Assembly (NCBI GenBank): GCA_038227745.1
Contig: JBBRPS010000051.1
Location: 1 to 22,457 of the forward strand
Reading direction: 5' to 3'
Source of the DNA: DASPXY01 sp038227745
Lineage (GTDB): Bacteria > Planctomycetota > Planctomycetia > Gemmatales > Gemmataceae
DNA: 22,457 nucleotides
In this document: one piece after another, positions 1 to 5,291 of the stretch
Position numbering within the stretch: position 1 is the first letter of the stretch
Layout of the letters: every line of letters begins with the position of its first letter
Program-made: the position numbers and the translations under genes
Notes under the pieces: generated by a model
Database searches by the model: none
What the model saw: only the letters and a program-made list of their open reading frames with translations
What the model was told of the DNA's origin: nothing

Positions 1-51
1 CGAAAGGTCCGGGGAAGGGATGGCCAATACCTCGGGCTTGCGTCCACGCAT
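1..51 (-). CDS. N-terminus of a probable IS transposase, cut by the window edge
   Basis: Seventeen codons are visible, starting at the ATG whose complement is 49-51 and running off the left edge. A strong ribosome binding site (GGGAGGTG) lies about four bases upstream and a promoter-like pair is just behind it at 87-116. The peptide begins MRGRKPEVLAIPSPDLS. A basic MRGRKP start followed by a short linker resembles the N-terminus of IS630-type transposases that I recall from planctomycete genomes, but 17 residues are too few to prove the family. Its position directly beside the end of the small-gene operon fits an insertion sequence that landed in or next to the mobile island. It could instead be another DNA-binding protein. 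Confidence 0.42.
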   Translation of the reverse strand, partial: MRGRKPEVLAIPSPDLS

Positions 52-86
52 GGGGCACCTCCCACGCCGAAACGGAGCACACGCTC

Positions 87-116
87 AGCATAGCAGGACA
101 GTCCAATTTAGTGCAA
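87..116 (-). promoter_or_regulatory. Sigma70-like promoter of the probable transposase gene
   Basis: Reading the minus strand, TTGCAC (complement of 111-116) is followed after 18 bases by TATGCT (complement of 87-92). The start codon lies about 35 bases further on, behind a strong GGGAGGTG. These are good matches to the -35 and -10 consensus at a permissible spacing. Confidence 0.45.
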
Positions 117-146
117 GTTTTCGTGCCGACGACACTAGCTCAGTTT

Positions 147-341
147 TCAGGCTTCACTGATAATGACATCCCCTTCGGGAATGAACTCATGGATCATCCA
201 TCCGTCACGCAACTGGACTCGGCCGCCGTACTGGCTCTTCCCCGGATCGCAGGGGAGTGTAGGGTCGAAATGCTCGTTCCGTTTGAGGCCGGGACCAGGC
301 TCCTTGTCGAACGTGAATGCTGGGAGGTTGGGGGAGGTCAT
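147..341 (-). CDS. Small hypothetical protein, last gene of the ATGA-coupled operon (64 aa)
   Basis: I recognise no domain. The 64-residue protein starts MTSPNLPAFTF, is rich in Gly, Pro and charged residues, has no membrane segment, and ends with a hydrophobic, acidic stretch (HEFIPEGDVIISEA). The ATG overlaps the stop of the upstream 53-aa gene by four bases (ATGA at 338-341), which is the main evidence that it is a real gene and that translation is coupled. It is the last recognisable member of the chain; the probable insertion sequence begins about ten bases beyond its stop, so further genes may have been lost or displaced. Confidence 0.6.
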   Translation of the reverse strand: MTSPNLPAFTFDKEPGPGLKRNEHFDPTLPCDPGKSQYGGRVQLRDGWMIHEFIPEGDVIISEA

Positions 342-499
342 GGCTTCCGTTTCGGAACAGTGGAGATGTCAATGGAGATGTCAATCGCCGAATCGTACTT
401 CCGGAACTGCTTCATGAATCTATGCCATTCCGCCGCGAAGAGTTCAGCGGCAAGCCAGAGACAGGTGAGGCCGATCAGGGCGAGAAGGGCGGCGGTCAT
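338..499 (-). CDS. Small single-pass membrane protein (53 aa), ATGA overlaps at both ends
   Basis: The reading frame opens at the ATG that overlaps the stop of the 112-aa gene (ATGA at 496-499) and closes at the TGA that overlaps the start of the 64-aa gene (338-341). Residues 3 to about 22 (ALLALIGLTCLWLAAELF region) form a hydrophobic helix, followed by a short basic/aromatic stretch and a basic tail ending KRKP. The C-terminal half contains a duplicated Asp-Ile-Ser-Ile unit encoded by a 12-bp tandem repeat. A small membrane protein in a phage-type operon could be a holin-like, superinfection-exclusion or signalling peptide, but nothing in the sequence decides between these. The overlaps on both sides make a chance frame unlikely. 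Confidence 0.6.
   Translation of the reverse strand: MTAALLALIGLTCLWLAAELFAAEWHRFMKQFRKYDSAIDISIDISTVPKRKP
361..384. repeat. Perfect 12-bp tandem duplication inside the 53-aa gene
   Basis: The unit tggagatgtcaa occurs twice head-to-tail (361-372 and 373-384). On the minus strand it encodes a repeated Ile-Asp-Ile-Ser unit, so the frame is kept. It looks like a recent in-frame slippage duplication. Confidence 0.8.
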
Positions 500-834
500 G
501 GCAACAAGGAGAACGCCGTTTCAATCGCCCCGACGGCATCCCCGAAGGAGCGAAACCAGGTTTGGAAGATTTTCACGCCGATCTCCTCAGCGGGGTGCGG
601 ACCAGCGACCTGGTGATTGTCGGGATAGCCAGCTCTGAGGCCCTGGGGATCGAGAAGAATGTCTAGGATCGAGACCCACTCAGGGTGCAACGAGCTGTGC
701 GTGTAGCCTTGCTGGTCATCAGACAGCCAAGAGCTGTTGCGAGTGAAGTTGATGTACTTCTTGCAGCCTCCAGCGACCTGGGCCTCGATGATCCTGGCGA
801 GCTTCTTGGTGGTGAGTTCGGGGGTGGGAGTCAT
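496..834 (-). CDS. Hypothetical phage-type protein (112 aa)
   Basis: This is the largest gene in the promoter-distal part of the chain. Its ATG overlaps the stop of the 66-aa gene (ATGA at 831-834), and its own stop overlaps the start of the 53-aa gene (496-499). The N-terminus MTPTPELTTKKLARIIEA is a predicted helix. The middle contains YINFTRNSSWLSDD and a Trp-containing C-terminal segment (IFQTWFRSF). I recognise no family. The composition is that of a soluble globular protein, with balanced charge and several aromatics. The MTP start resembles the next gene upstream (MTPNPEPS), which may reflect similar translation-initiation sequences in the operon. Confidence 0.65.
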   Translation of the reverse strand: MTPTPELTTKKLARIIEAQVAGGCKKYINFTRNSSWLSDDQQGYTHSSLHPEWVSILDILLDPQGLRAGYPDNHQVAGPHPAEEIGVKIFQTWFRSFGDAVGAIETAFSLLP

Positions 835-1031
835 CGTATCGGAGAGAAGAGATGCGGAAACCGTTTCTTGATGACCGCCGCGAGGTCGAAGTCGCCGTTC
901 CGCTCCAGGGCCTTCGCCATTGCGATCATGTCCTGGGGGCGGACGAGGAAGGCCACGTCGCCCATGTTGATCCTTTCCTGCAAGGTGCTGGATGCTGGGC
1001 TCTTGGCCGATGGTTCGGGATTAGGAGTCAT
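831..1031 (-). CDS. Small hypothetical protein (66 aa)
   Basis: The ATG overlaps the upstream stop (ATGA at 1028-1031) and the TGA overlaps the downstream start (831-834). After a Pro/Ser-rich N-terminus (about residues 1-15) the protein reads as a compact helical unit, with DVAFLVRPQDMIAMAKALE followed by an amphipathic helix rich in acidic and basic residues. I know of no family match. A small DNA- or protein-binding helical domain would fit, but that is inference. Confidence 0.62.
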   Translation of the reverse strand: MTPNPEPSAKSPASSTLQERINMGDVAFLVRPQDMIAMAKALERNGDFDLAAVIKKRFPHLFSPIR

Positions 1032-1210
1032 GAAAGGGTGAAGAAAAGGATGTTGTCCTCTGAGTCACGGTAGGTCCATCGCTGCTCCTCCTCCGACCAG
1101 GTGCCAACGTACGCTTTGCCGACGACAAGGTCGCCACTTGTGAGTTCCTTCAGGGTGCCGTTGACGAGCTTCATCAACGGCTTGGCCGATGTCGAGACAT
1201 TGGTGTTCAT
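1028..1210 (-). CDS. Small hypothetical protein, possible beta-barrel fold (60 aa)
   Basis: I start it at the ATG complementary to 1208-1210, which overlaps the stop of the 43-aa gene (ATGA), rather than at a longer upstream start, because this fits the coupling pattern of the chain. The protein contains LVVGKAYVGTWSEEEQRWTY followed by an acidic turn and ILFFTLS. Alternating hydrophobic residues separated by turns suggest a small antiparallel beta-sheet domain of a kind common in small phage proteins. Its stop overlaps the start of the 66-aa gene at 1028-1031. Function unknown. Confidence 0.62.
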   Translation of the reverse strand: MNTNVSTSAKPLMKLVNGTLKELTSGDLVVGKAYVGTWSEEEQRWTYRDSEDNILFFTLS

Positions 1211-1338
1211 GGGAGGATGTGGAAGAGCCAGAGCTTGAATCGCTGCCAGAGAGGCACCTTGTACCTCGGAGGGATGACGGCCGTGCCGTGCGAGGTTTCT
1301 TTTTGCAGGCCGAGGATGGCGAGTCTGGGGTTGGTCAT
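1207..1338 (-). CDS. Very small hypothetical protein (43 aa), ATGA overlaps at both ends
   Basis: This 44-codon frame fills the space between two better supported genes exactly. Its ATG shares bases with the stop of the 84-aa gene (ATGA, 1335-1338) and its TGA shares bases with the start of the 60-aa gene (ATGA, 1207-1210). The protein begins MTNPRLAILGLQKETS and ends in an amphipathic, Trp-rich segment (PLWQRFKLWLFHILP) that could associate with a membrane surface. No domain is recognisable. The two-sided overlap is stronger evidence for coding than its length would suggest. Confidence 0.58.
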   Translation of the reverse strand: MTNPRLAILGLQKETSHGTAVIPPRYKVPLWQRFKLWLFHILP

Positions 1339-1589
1339 GACCTGGAGAGGGGATCGAACTCAAGGGCTTCTGTGACTTTCCGGCAATGGCAATCGCATTT
1401 TTCCGGGAACAAGTTTCCGCCCCTGCATTGATAGTCATGCTCGACCTGATGGAGGGCCTCTTCCATCTTGGCGTACTTCTCGGTGATGGCGTTGCACTGT
1501 TTTTGGTTGAGAGTCACCTGCATGCCGCCGTAGCCGTCGCCCGCGATCTCGGAGATGAGCTGTGATGTGCGGTTTTGGGCTTCAGTCAT
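1335..1589 (-). CDS. Hypothetical protein with Cys-rich C-terminus (84 aa)
   Basis: Started at the ATG complementary to 1587-1589, which lies inside the last codons of the YopX gene (8-base ATGACTGA overlap). A longer in-frame start at 1727 would run through that gene and is less likely. The protein is helical for most of its length, including a stretch VTLNQKQCNAITEKYAKMEE. Near the C-terminus it has Cys-rich segments (YQCRGG and CDCHC) that could bind a metal ion. The stop overlaps the start of the 43-aa gene. No family recognised. Confidence 0.62.
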   Translation of the reverse strand: MTEAQNRTSQLISEIAGDGYGGMQVTLNQKQCNAITEKYAKMEEALHQVEHDYQCRGGNLFPEKCDCHCRKVTEALEFDPLSRS

Positions 1590-1980
1590 GTGCTGTGAGG
1601 AGGGAGGGATTGGCGTGAATGTTCCCGATGACTTCGCAATCCTGTTCGACCCAGAGTTCGACCCAGGCTTGATGGAAGTTGTCTTCCATCGCTTCACGGA
1701 ACTCCCACTGCTCGACGCGGAACGCACCGTCTATCCAGCGAACATCGCTCCGGCAGTCACCCCGGCCGTTGAGCCTTACGATATCGCCCTCGAAGATTTC
1801 TGTGCCGTTTCGGTCCTTGAGGCCAGTGGACCAGAGGATTGTCTGGCCCACCAGGTTGCCGAGTGCCTTCTCCGGATCATCGAAGTAGATACCGAAGGTT
1901 TCGGGATCAAGCTCCTGCAAGTCGAACGGCTTCGACATTCCCCACTCGGGGTGATAGACGCGGAAGCGGAGAGGAAGCAT
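1582..1980 (-). CDS. YopX family phage-type protein
   Basis: The 132-residue protein shows the signature layout of the YopX family (named from Bacillus phage SPbeta). It has an N-terminal LRFRVYHPEWGMSK segment, the central TGLKDRNGTEIFEGDIV motif (residues 52-68), a VRW..GAF strand at about 80-87, and the C-terminal VIGNIHANPSLL (117-128). The family length is usually 120-150 residues, so it is complete. YopX proteins are small beta-rich proteins found almost only in phages, prophages and mobile elements; their biochemical role is not established. The gene follows the 61-aa gene after three bases and overlaps the next gene by eight, so it belongs to the chain. It is the best marker that the minus-strand operon is of phage origin. 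Confidence 0.88.
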   Translation of the reverse strand: MLPLRFRVYHPEWGMSKPFDLQELDPETFGIYFDDPEKALGNLVGQTILWSTGLKDRNGTEIFEGDIVRLNGRGDCRSDVRWIDGAFRVEQWEFREAMEDNFHQAWVELWVEQDCEVIGNIHANPSLLTAHD

Positions 1981-1983
1981 GGG

Positions 1984-2169
1984 TCAGGGGCGGGGGAGGG
2001 GAATGATCTTGATCTCGTTCTCGTTCAGGCCCAGGTAACGAGCTTCGTCACGGACGTAGTCCGCCGTGGGGACGATTTTCGTCTCGGTGATCTCCACGAG
2101 CCATCCCTGGCCCGTTTCGGTGGCGGTGAGGCGTTTGGACATGGGGACTGGGGAAGACGAGTGCAGCAT
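1984..2169 (-). CDS. Small hypothetical protein (61 aa, or 52 aa from an internal start)
   Basis: The core is MSKRLTATETGQGWLVEI with a following ETKIVPTADYVRDEARYLGL stretch and a C-terminus ending IIPLPRP. A beta-hairpin then helix arrangement is plausible. Two starts are possible. The ATG complementary to 2167-2169 has a GGGGAGG about eleven bases upstream; the ATG at 2142 gives the MSKRL start but has no visible ribosome binding site. The stop is three bases before the YopX start. No family recognised. Confidence 0.6.
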   Translation of the reverse strand: MLHSSSPVPMSKRLTATETGQGWLVEITETKIVPTADYVRDEARYLGLNENEIKIIPLPRP

Positions 2170-2211
2170 ATCGCACCCGGCCTCCCCGGCAAGCAGATCG
2201 TATTGACAGGT

Positions 2212-2421
2212 TCAGCCGTGATGCCCCCGAACTGCCCTTTCTCCGGCTTGACATCCGGCAAGGAACAGGGCCGCCAGAGCCGCCGAGACCTGGTCCGTTT
2301 TCAGCAGCCCCTCGATGACTGCCGCCTGGGCCTTGGGGAGTTTGACAGGAGTAGACGCATCGCCCTGCGGGGCCGTTTCGAGGAGAGCCCCGGAGTCTTT
2401 GAAGAAGTTCAAAAAAAGCAT
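2212..2421 (-). CDS. Small hypothetical protein, first sizeable gene of the operon (69 aa)
   Basis: Starts with MLFLNFFKDSG behind a good ribosome binding site (GAGAGGT about six bases upstream). The middle is a predicted helical region (KLPKAQAAVIEGLLKTDQ, then an Ala-rich segment around AALAALFLAG), and the tail is basic. About 40 bases separate its stop from the next gene, which breaks the tight-coupling pattern, so support is weaker than for the downstream members. Alternative frames over this stretch look like shadows. Function unknown. Confidence 0.5.
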   Translation of the reverse strand: MLFLNFFKDSGALLETAPQGDASTPVKLPKAQAAVIEGLLKTDQVSAALAALFLAGCQAGERAVRGHHG

Positions 2422-2431
2422 CTCGCACCTC

Positions 2432-2503
2432 TCAGTTCCGGTGGAAAAGCTCCATCAGAACGAATGAGGGGCGAAAGCGCCAGCCCAGTAGGATCGCTTT
2501 CAT
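2432..2503 (-). CDS. Possible 23-codon leader peptide of the small-gene operon
   Basis: A short frame MKAILLGWRFRPSFVLMELF plus three residues starts at the ATG complementary to 2501-2503. A GGGAG lies about six bases upstream, and it stops ten bases before the 69-aa gene, whose ribosome binding site follows the stop immediately. This is the layout of a translated leader. A TTGACG on the same strand (complement of 2520-2525) could be a -35 element, but its matching -10 would fall on the start codon, so the transcript start is unclear. Chance remains possible. Confidence 0.28.
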   Translation of the reverse strand: MKAILLGWRFRPSFVLMELFHRN

Positions 2504-2672
2504 CTCCGACTCCCGTCGTCGTCAACCCGCTGAGGGAAGAAGACACGGCCAGACGGGGAAGATCAGATTTCGAGGAAACGCCTGTTCTCCAGCGTTCTCC
2601 CGGCCTCGCTCGCGTGTGCAGGCGAGGACATGACAGAAGCCGCCAGGGACGGCCTGTGAGCCGGAGAACGCC

Positions 2673-2894
2673 ATGCAGTTTTACACCGTGAACGACCTGG
2701 TCGGGATGCTGAAGGTGTCGAAGAGCCAGCTGTACGCGATCATCGACTCGGGGAAGTTGAAGTGTCACAGGCTGACCACGGGGAGGCAGGGGTGCATCCG
2801 CATCTCGCAGGCCCAGCTGGACGCCTACCTGCAAGAGACGGAATTGCCGTCCGCCCTGGTCGCGGAAGAAGAGCCGCTGCGGTACATCAAATAG
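2673..2894 (+). CDS. Excisionase-like helix-turn-helix DNA-binding protein
   Basis: The 73-residue protein is a winged helix-turn-helix of the excisionase/MerR-like (HTH_17) type. It shows the YTVNDLVGMLKVSKSQLYAI helix pair at residues 4-23, the short linker IDSGKLKCHRL, and the wing ending in GCIRISQAQLDAYLQE. Members typically bind the attachment site and bend DNA for excision, or repress the integration module. The start is preceded by GGAG at a suitable distance. The gene diverges from the minus-strand operon across about 170-250 bases and lies upstream of the HNH-like gene and the integrase, as expected for an integration/excision control module. It could act as a repressor instead of an excisionase. 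Confidence 0.85.
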   Translation: MQFYTVNDLVGMLKVSKSQLYAIIDSGKLKCHRLTTGRQGCIRISQAQLDAYLQETELPSALVAEEEPLRYIK

Positions 2895-2901
2895 CCTCAA
2901 A

Positions 2902-2926
2902 CCCGCTTGCGTTGTCGCAAGGCGGG
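2902..2926 (+). terminator. Hairpin between the excisionase-like and HNH-like genes
   Basis: CCCGCTTGCG (2902-2911) pairs with CGCAAGGCGGG (2916-2926) around a TTGT loop, with a single bulged G. There is no T-tract, so it may be an attenuator or an RNA-processing or stabilising structure instead of a classical terminator. It covers the earliest possible TTG start of the next gene, which argues for a later start there. Confidence 0.45.
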
Positions 2927-2942
2927 CGTAGGCTGTTCGTGC

Positions 2943-3668
2943 TTGGCGAACGGTCGAACCTTACCACAGGCGGGGGGCGTGATCCACGGATGGGCCCTCT
3001 TGCAGATTCCCCGCACGAAGGGGGGACTTGCCCTGTGTCGTTGTGAGTGCGGTACGGTTAAACCTGTCAAACTCGAAAACATCCTGCGGGGCCTGTCCCG
3101 CCGCTGTAAGAGCTGCTCTTCTCGGATTACGAAGACGAAACACGGGGCATCCGACTGCGGGAGGACAAAGGCCGAAGACCGCCTGTACCGCATCTGGAAG
3201 GCGATGAAGTGGCGGTGCAGCCCGAAGAACGAACGCGCACGGAACTACCACGGCCGGGGGATTCGTGTATGCCGTGAATGGTCGAGGGGCTACCCGGCAT
3301 TCCGGGACTGGGCACTGCGATCCGGCTACCGAGAGCACCTGACCATCGACCGCGAGGACAACGACCTGGGATACAGTCCCCGGAATTGTCGGTGGGTGGG
3401 ATACGGCCCGCAGGCGAGGAACACGCGTCGCAACCGCCGAGTGACGGCGTTCGGCGAAACAAAGCTCGTGTGCGAATGGCTGGAGGATCGCCGCTGCAAG
3501 GTGGGGGGCTCTGCCCTCGCGATGCGGCTGCGGCGGGGCTGGACCGAGGAGGACGCCATCTCCACGCCGCCGCTCGCCTCCAAGACGGACCCTAACCGCC
3601 CATCGCCTGCCTCATCGCCCCCACGAGGACGTCCTCACGCTTGTCGATGTGGGCGTAGGAGCGGCTGA
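2943..3668 (+). CDS. Phage-type zinc-ribbon/HNH-like DNA-binding protein
   Basis: Three parts are visible. Residues about 8-58 match the N-terminal zinc-ribbon unit common in phage proteins (GWALL..., then CRCECG at 32-37 and CKSC at 55-58). Residues about 80-152 match a homing-endonuclease-like core (RLYRIWKAMKWRC, YHGRGIRVCREW, LTIDREDNDLGYSPRNCRW), where the usual HNH histidine position reads Asp-Arg. Residues about 168-210 form a helix-turn-helix-like tail (FGETKLVCEWL ... RLRRGWTEEDAI). Such proteins occur scattered through phage genomes, some as homing nucleases. The start is uncertain: TTG at 2907, TTG at 2943 or GTG at 2979. I chose 2943 because the ribbon domain needs a few residues before GWALL and 2907 lies in a hairpin. 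The last 31 residues are Pro/Arg-rich and run antisense into the integrase gene. Confidence 0.75.
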   Translation: MANGRTLPQAGGVIHGWALLQIPRTKGGLALCRCECGTVKPVKLENILRGLSRRCKSCSSRITKTKHGASDCGRTKAEDRLYRIWKAMKWRCSPKNERARNYHGRGIRVCREWSRGYPAFRDWALRSGYREHLTIDREDNDLGYSPRNCRWVGYGPQARNTRRNRRVTAFGETKLVCEWLEDRRCKVGGSALAMRLRRGWTEEDAISTPPLASKTDPNRPSPASSPPRGRPHACRCGRRSG

Positions 3669-4683
3669 TCGTCTGGATCGACGTGCCGAACAGCTCGGCG
3701 ACCACGGCGACCGGAACCCCGCGGATCAAGGCGTCGGAGATCGCCGTGTGTCTCAGTGTGTATGCAGACACGTCTTCCAGCCCCAGCCGACCGGCGAGCT
3801 GGCGGAACCGCCAGGTGATCGACTGCCGAGACCACGGGGTACCCTTGGCGTTGCGGAGCAGCGGACCTTCGGGGTACTTCGCCACGAGCCTCCGCGTCAG
3901 CTCGACCATCTCGGGGACCAGGAAGATGACGCGCTTCTTGCCCTTCTGCTTGCGGCTGTTCTTCCACTTGACGAGCGTCCAGGTGCCCTTCCCCAGGTCC
4001 ACGTCGGCCGCCGTCACCTTGCACACCTCGGAGAAAGGGCGTGCCCCGGTCAGTTCGAGCGCCATTATGTATTCGGCGAACACGCCTTTGACTGCCGAGC
4101 GGATCGCTTTCCGCTCGTCCTCGGTGAGGTAGCGTTCCCGGTTGGGGATCGAGCCGGGCTGGACGTGCTGGAGCGGGTGCTGCGGCATGTTCAGCTTCTT
4201 GAAGCCGTAGTTGAGGGCCGCCAGTACGATCGCCCTGGCCCGTGCCTGCGTGCTCTCCGACCACACCGAGCCGTCGCGGTAGCGTTCCTTGTCCCCCTCC
4301 TTCCGCTTCCCCCCGGCCCGCACCTTGCCCGCCTCCTTGGCGTGCTTGCGGCACCAGCCGTCGAGGTCGTCCTCGCAGAGCCGGGCGACGAGGCGCTTGC
4401 CGACGTGGTCCTTGAAGGACTGCAGGAAGAACAGGTGGACGTCGGACGTCTCGGGCTCGTTCGTCGCCTTGGAGTGGTCGAGGAACTTGTCCGCCAGGCG
4501 GGCGAAGGTCCAGCCCGTGTCGGTGGTGGCGGCCCCCTGTGTCCCACGTAGGATCTTCTCCAGCATGCGCTGGCTGGCGGCCTCGCCTTTCTCGACCTTG
4601 TCGAGACGGGTCTGGACGCCGTCGATCTTCGTGTAGTAGTGTTCGCGGCCTTCGCGCTTCCAGAGTTTCCGGGGGCGGGGCAT
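3592..4683 (-). CDS. Tyrosine recombinase / site-specific integrase
   Basis: A 363-residue integrase of the phage type. Residues 1-50 are a basic arm-binding-like segment (MPRPRKLWKREGREHYY). About 58-175 is the core-binding domain (TFARLADKFLDHSK). About 185-350 is the catalytic domain, with Arg215 in LTGARPFSEV, a Lys-rich beta-hairpin near 240-251, Arg311-His312 in AYTLRHTAIS, and the nucleophile Tyr343 in ISRSYAHI. The first His of the usual HxxR motif is Tyr (AYTLRH) and the usual GH before the nucleophile is GT, a variant I believe occurs in other planctomycete integrases. The start at 4683 is fixed by GGAGG eight bases upstream. It would integrate and excise the island; the attachment site is probably in the non-coding DNA beyond the gene start. 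Confidence 0.92.
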   Translation of the reverse strand: MPRPRKLWKREGREHYYTKIDGVQTRLDKVEKGEAASQRMLEKILRGTQGAATTDTGWTFARLADKFLDHSKATNEPETSDVHLFFLQSFKDHVGKRLVARLCEDDLDGWCRKHAKEAGKVRAGGKRKEGDKERYRDGSVWSESTQARARAIVLAALNYGFKKLNMPQHPLQHVQPGSIPNRERYLTEDERKAIRSAVKGVFAEYIMALELTGARPFSEVCKVTAADVDLGKGTWTLVKWKNSRKQKGKKRVIFLVPEMVELTRRLVAKYPEGPLLRNAKGTPWSRQSITWRFRQLAGRLGLEDVSAYTLRHTAISDALIRGVPVAVVAELFGTSIQTISRSYAHIDKREDVLVGAMRQAMGG

Positions 4684-4704
4684 AAAAAAATCCTCCATAG
4701 AACG

Positions 4705-4723
4705 AAAGGTGCCCAAAGGTGCC
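4705..4723. promoter_or_regulatory. Tandem 9-bp direct repeats, candidate operator of the integrase gene
   Basis: AAAGGTGCC occurs at 4705-4713 and again at 4715-4723, a 10-bp period (about one helical turn). The pair sits between the perfect -10 element of the integrase promoter and the integrase ribosome binding site. This is where a repressor, perhaps the neighbouring helix-turn-helix protein, would block transcription. It could alternatively be an integrase arm-binding site. Confidence 0.45.
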
Positions 4724-4730
4724 ACCCTTC

Positions 4731-4736
4731 ATTATA
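4731..4736 (-). promoter_or_regulatory. Perfect TATAAT -10 element of the integrase promoter
   Basis: On the minus strand the sequence reads TATAAT, about 50 bases before the integrase ATG. The best -35 candidate is TTGTCC only 15 bases upstream, a sub-optimal spacing, so the promoter may be weak or need an activator. Confidence 0.5.
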
Positions 4737-4870
4737 CGGAGGAAAAAGCTAGGACAAGCTCCTGCGTACCAGGATTACTCCCGGCCCCGGATCGGGACGA
4801 GCACGGACGAATCCTGTCGCCGTAACTCGCGGGATGGACGGTGTTTGTCGCCGTGGCCACCCCTTCGGTA

Positions 4871-4911
4871 GAGCAGCCCTCTGGGGGCGAATTATGTCCC
4901 AGAGCTGTCTC
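4871..4911. repeat. Imperfect inverted repeat near the integrase
   Basis: CTCTGGG (4879-4885) pairs with CCCAGAG (4898-4904) around a 12-base AT-richer loop. With gaps the pairing extends to 4871 and 4911. It might be a small RNA structure, a terminator or part of an attachment site. Confidence 0.3.
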
Positions 4912-5177
4912 TTTGCGTCACCCCCTCGCGGGGATTTTGCCCTTTCGAGGATGAAAGGCGTTGCGATCCAGGCAAGACGCGGAGGCTTGCCCCCGGCGGC
5001 GCCACCAAAGCTGGACACCGCCGTTGCTCCACAACTCTAGATCACGTTTCGCCCGGTGCCAACCGCCGCCCCCCAGAATGCCGAAAAACCCCGCCCGCCA
5101 TGCCGGTTTTCCCACCCGCGCCAGTCGCGCCACCCCTCCCTCCCCTCCCGCCCGCCGCAGCCGACGGGCGGCGTGTC

Positions 5178-5206
5178 TTGACCCGTTTCCGTGCATCTGG
5201 TAGAGC
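5178..5206 (+). promoter_or_regulatory. Candidate promoter of the glycosyltransferase operon
   Basis: TTGACC (5178-5183) is followed after 17 bases by TAGAGC (5201-5206), about 85 bases before the first start codon. The -35 is good and the -10 is poor. Confidence 0.3.
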
Positions 5207-5291
5207 CGTTTGCCGATCCTAGTGCTGGAGGTTTGCCGCCAGCGGAAGAAGACCAGCATCTGGACGGACGCAAACCGGAGCGGAGAGAAGC

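Larger units (their letters stand above)
1..137. mobile_element. Candidate end of an insertion sequence
   Basis: This stretch holds the 5' end, ribosome binding site and promoter of the probable transposase gene, in the compact layout usual for an IS end. A short inverted pair, TAGTG at 109-113 and CACTA at 133-137, lies just outside the promoter, and the small-gene operon ends ten bases further on. The true terminal inverted repeat cannot be fixed because the other end of the element is outside the window. Confidence 0.28.
4737..5291. other. Non-coding stretch between the integrase and the glycosyltransferase operon
   Basis: I see no convincing gene here. Frames on both strands are Arg/Pro/Gly-rich, without ribosome binding sites or recognisable domains. 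The stretch contains an imperfect hairpin at 4871-4911 and a promoter-like pair at 5178-5206. It contains no tRNA that I can fold, so the island did not obviously use a tRNA gene as target on this side. It probably holds the island's attachment site, which I cannot place without the other end. Confidence 0.5.

Noticed and set aside
1555..2691. Plus-strand frame of 378 codons across the small-gene operon
   Set aside because: It lies antisense to the YopX gene and its coupled neighbours, and its protein has no recognisable feature.
4918..5259. Possible minus-strand gene of 113 codons in the non-coding gap
   Set aside because: Gly/Arg/Trp-rich with no ribosome binding site or domain; overlapping frames on the other strand are equally long.
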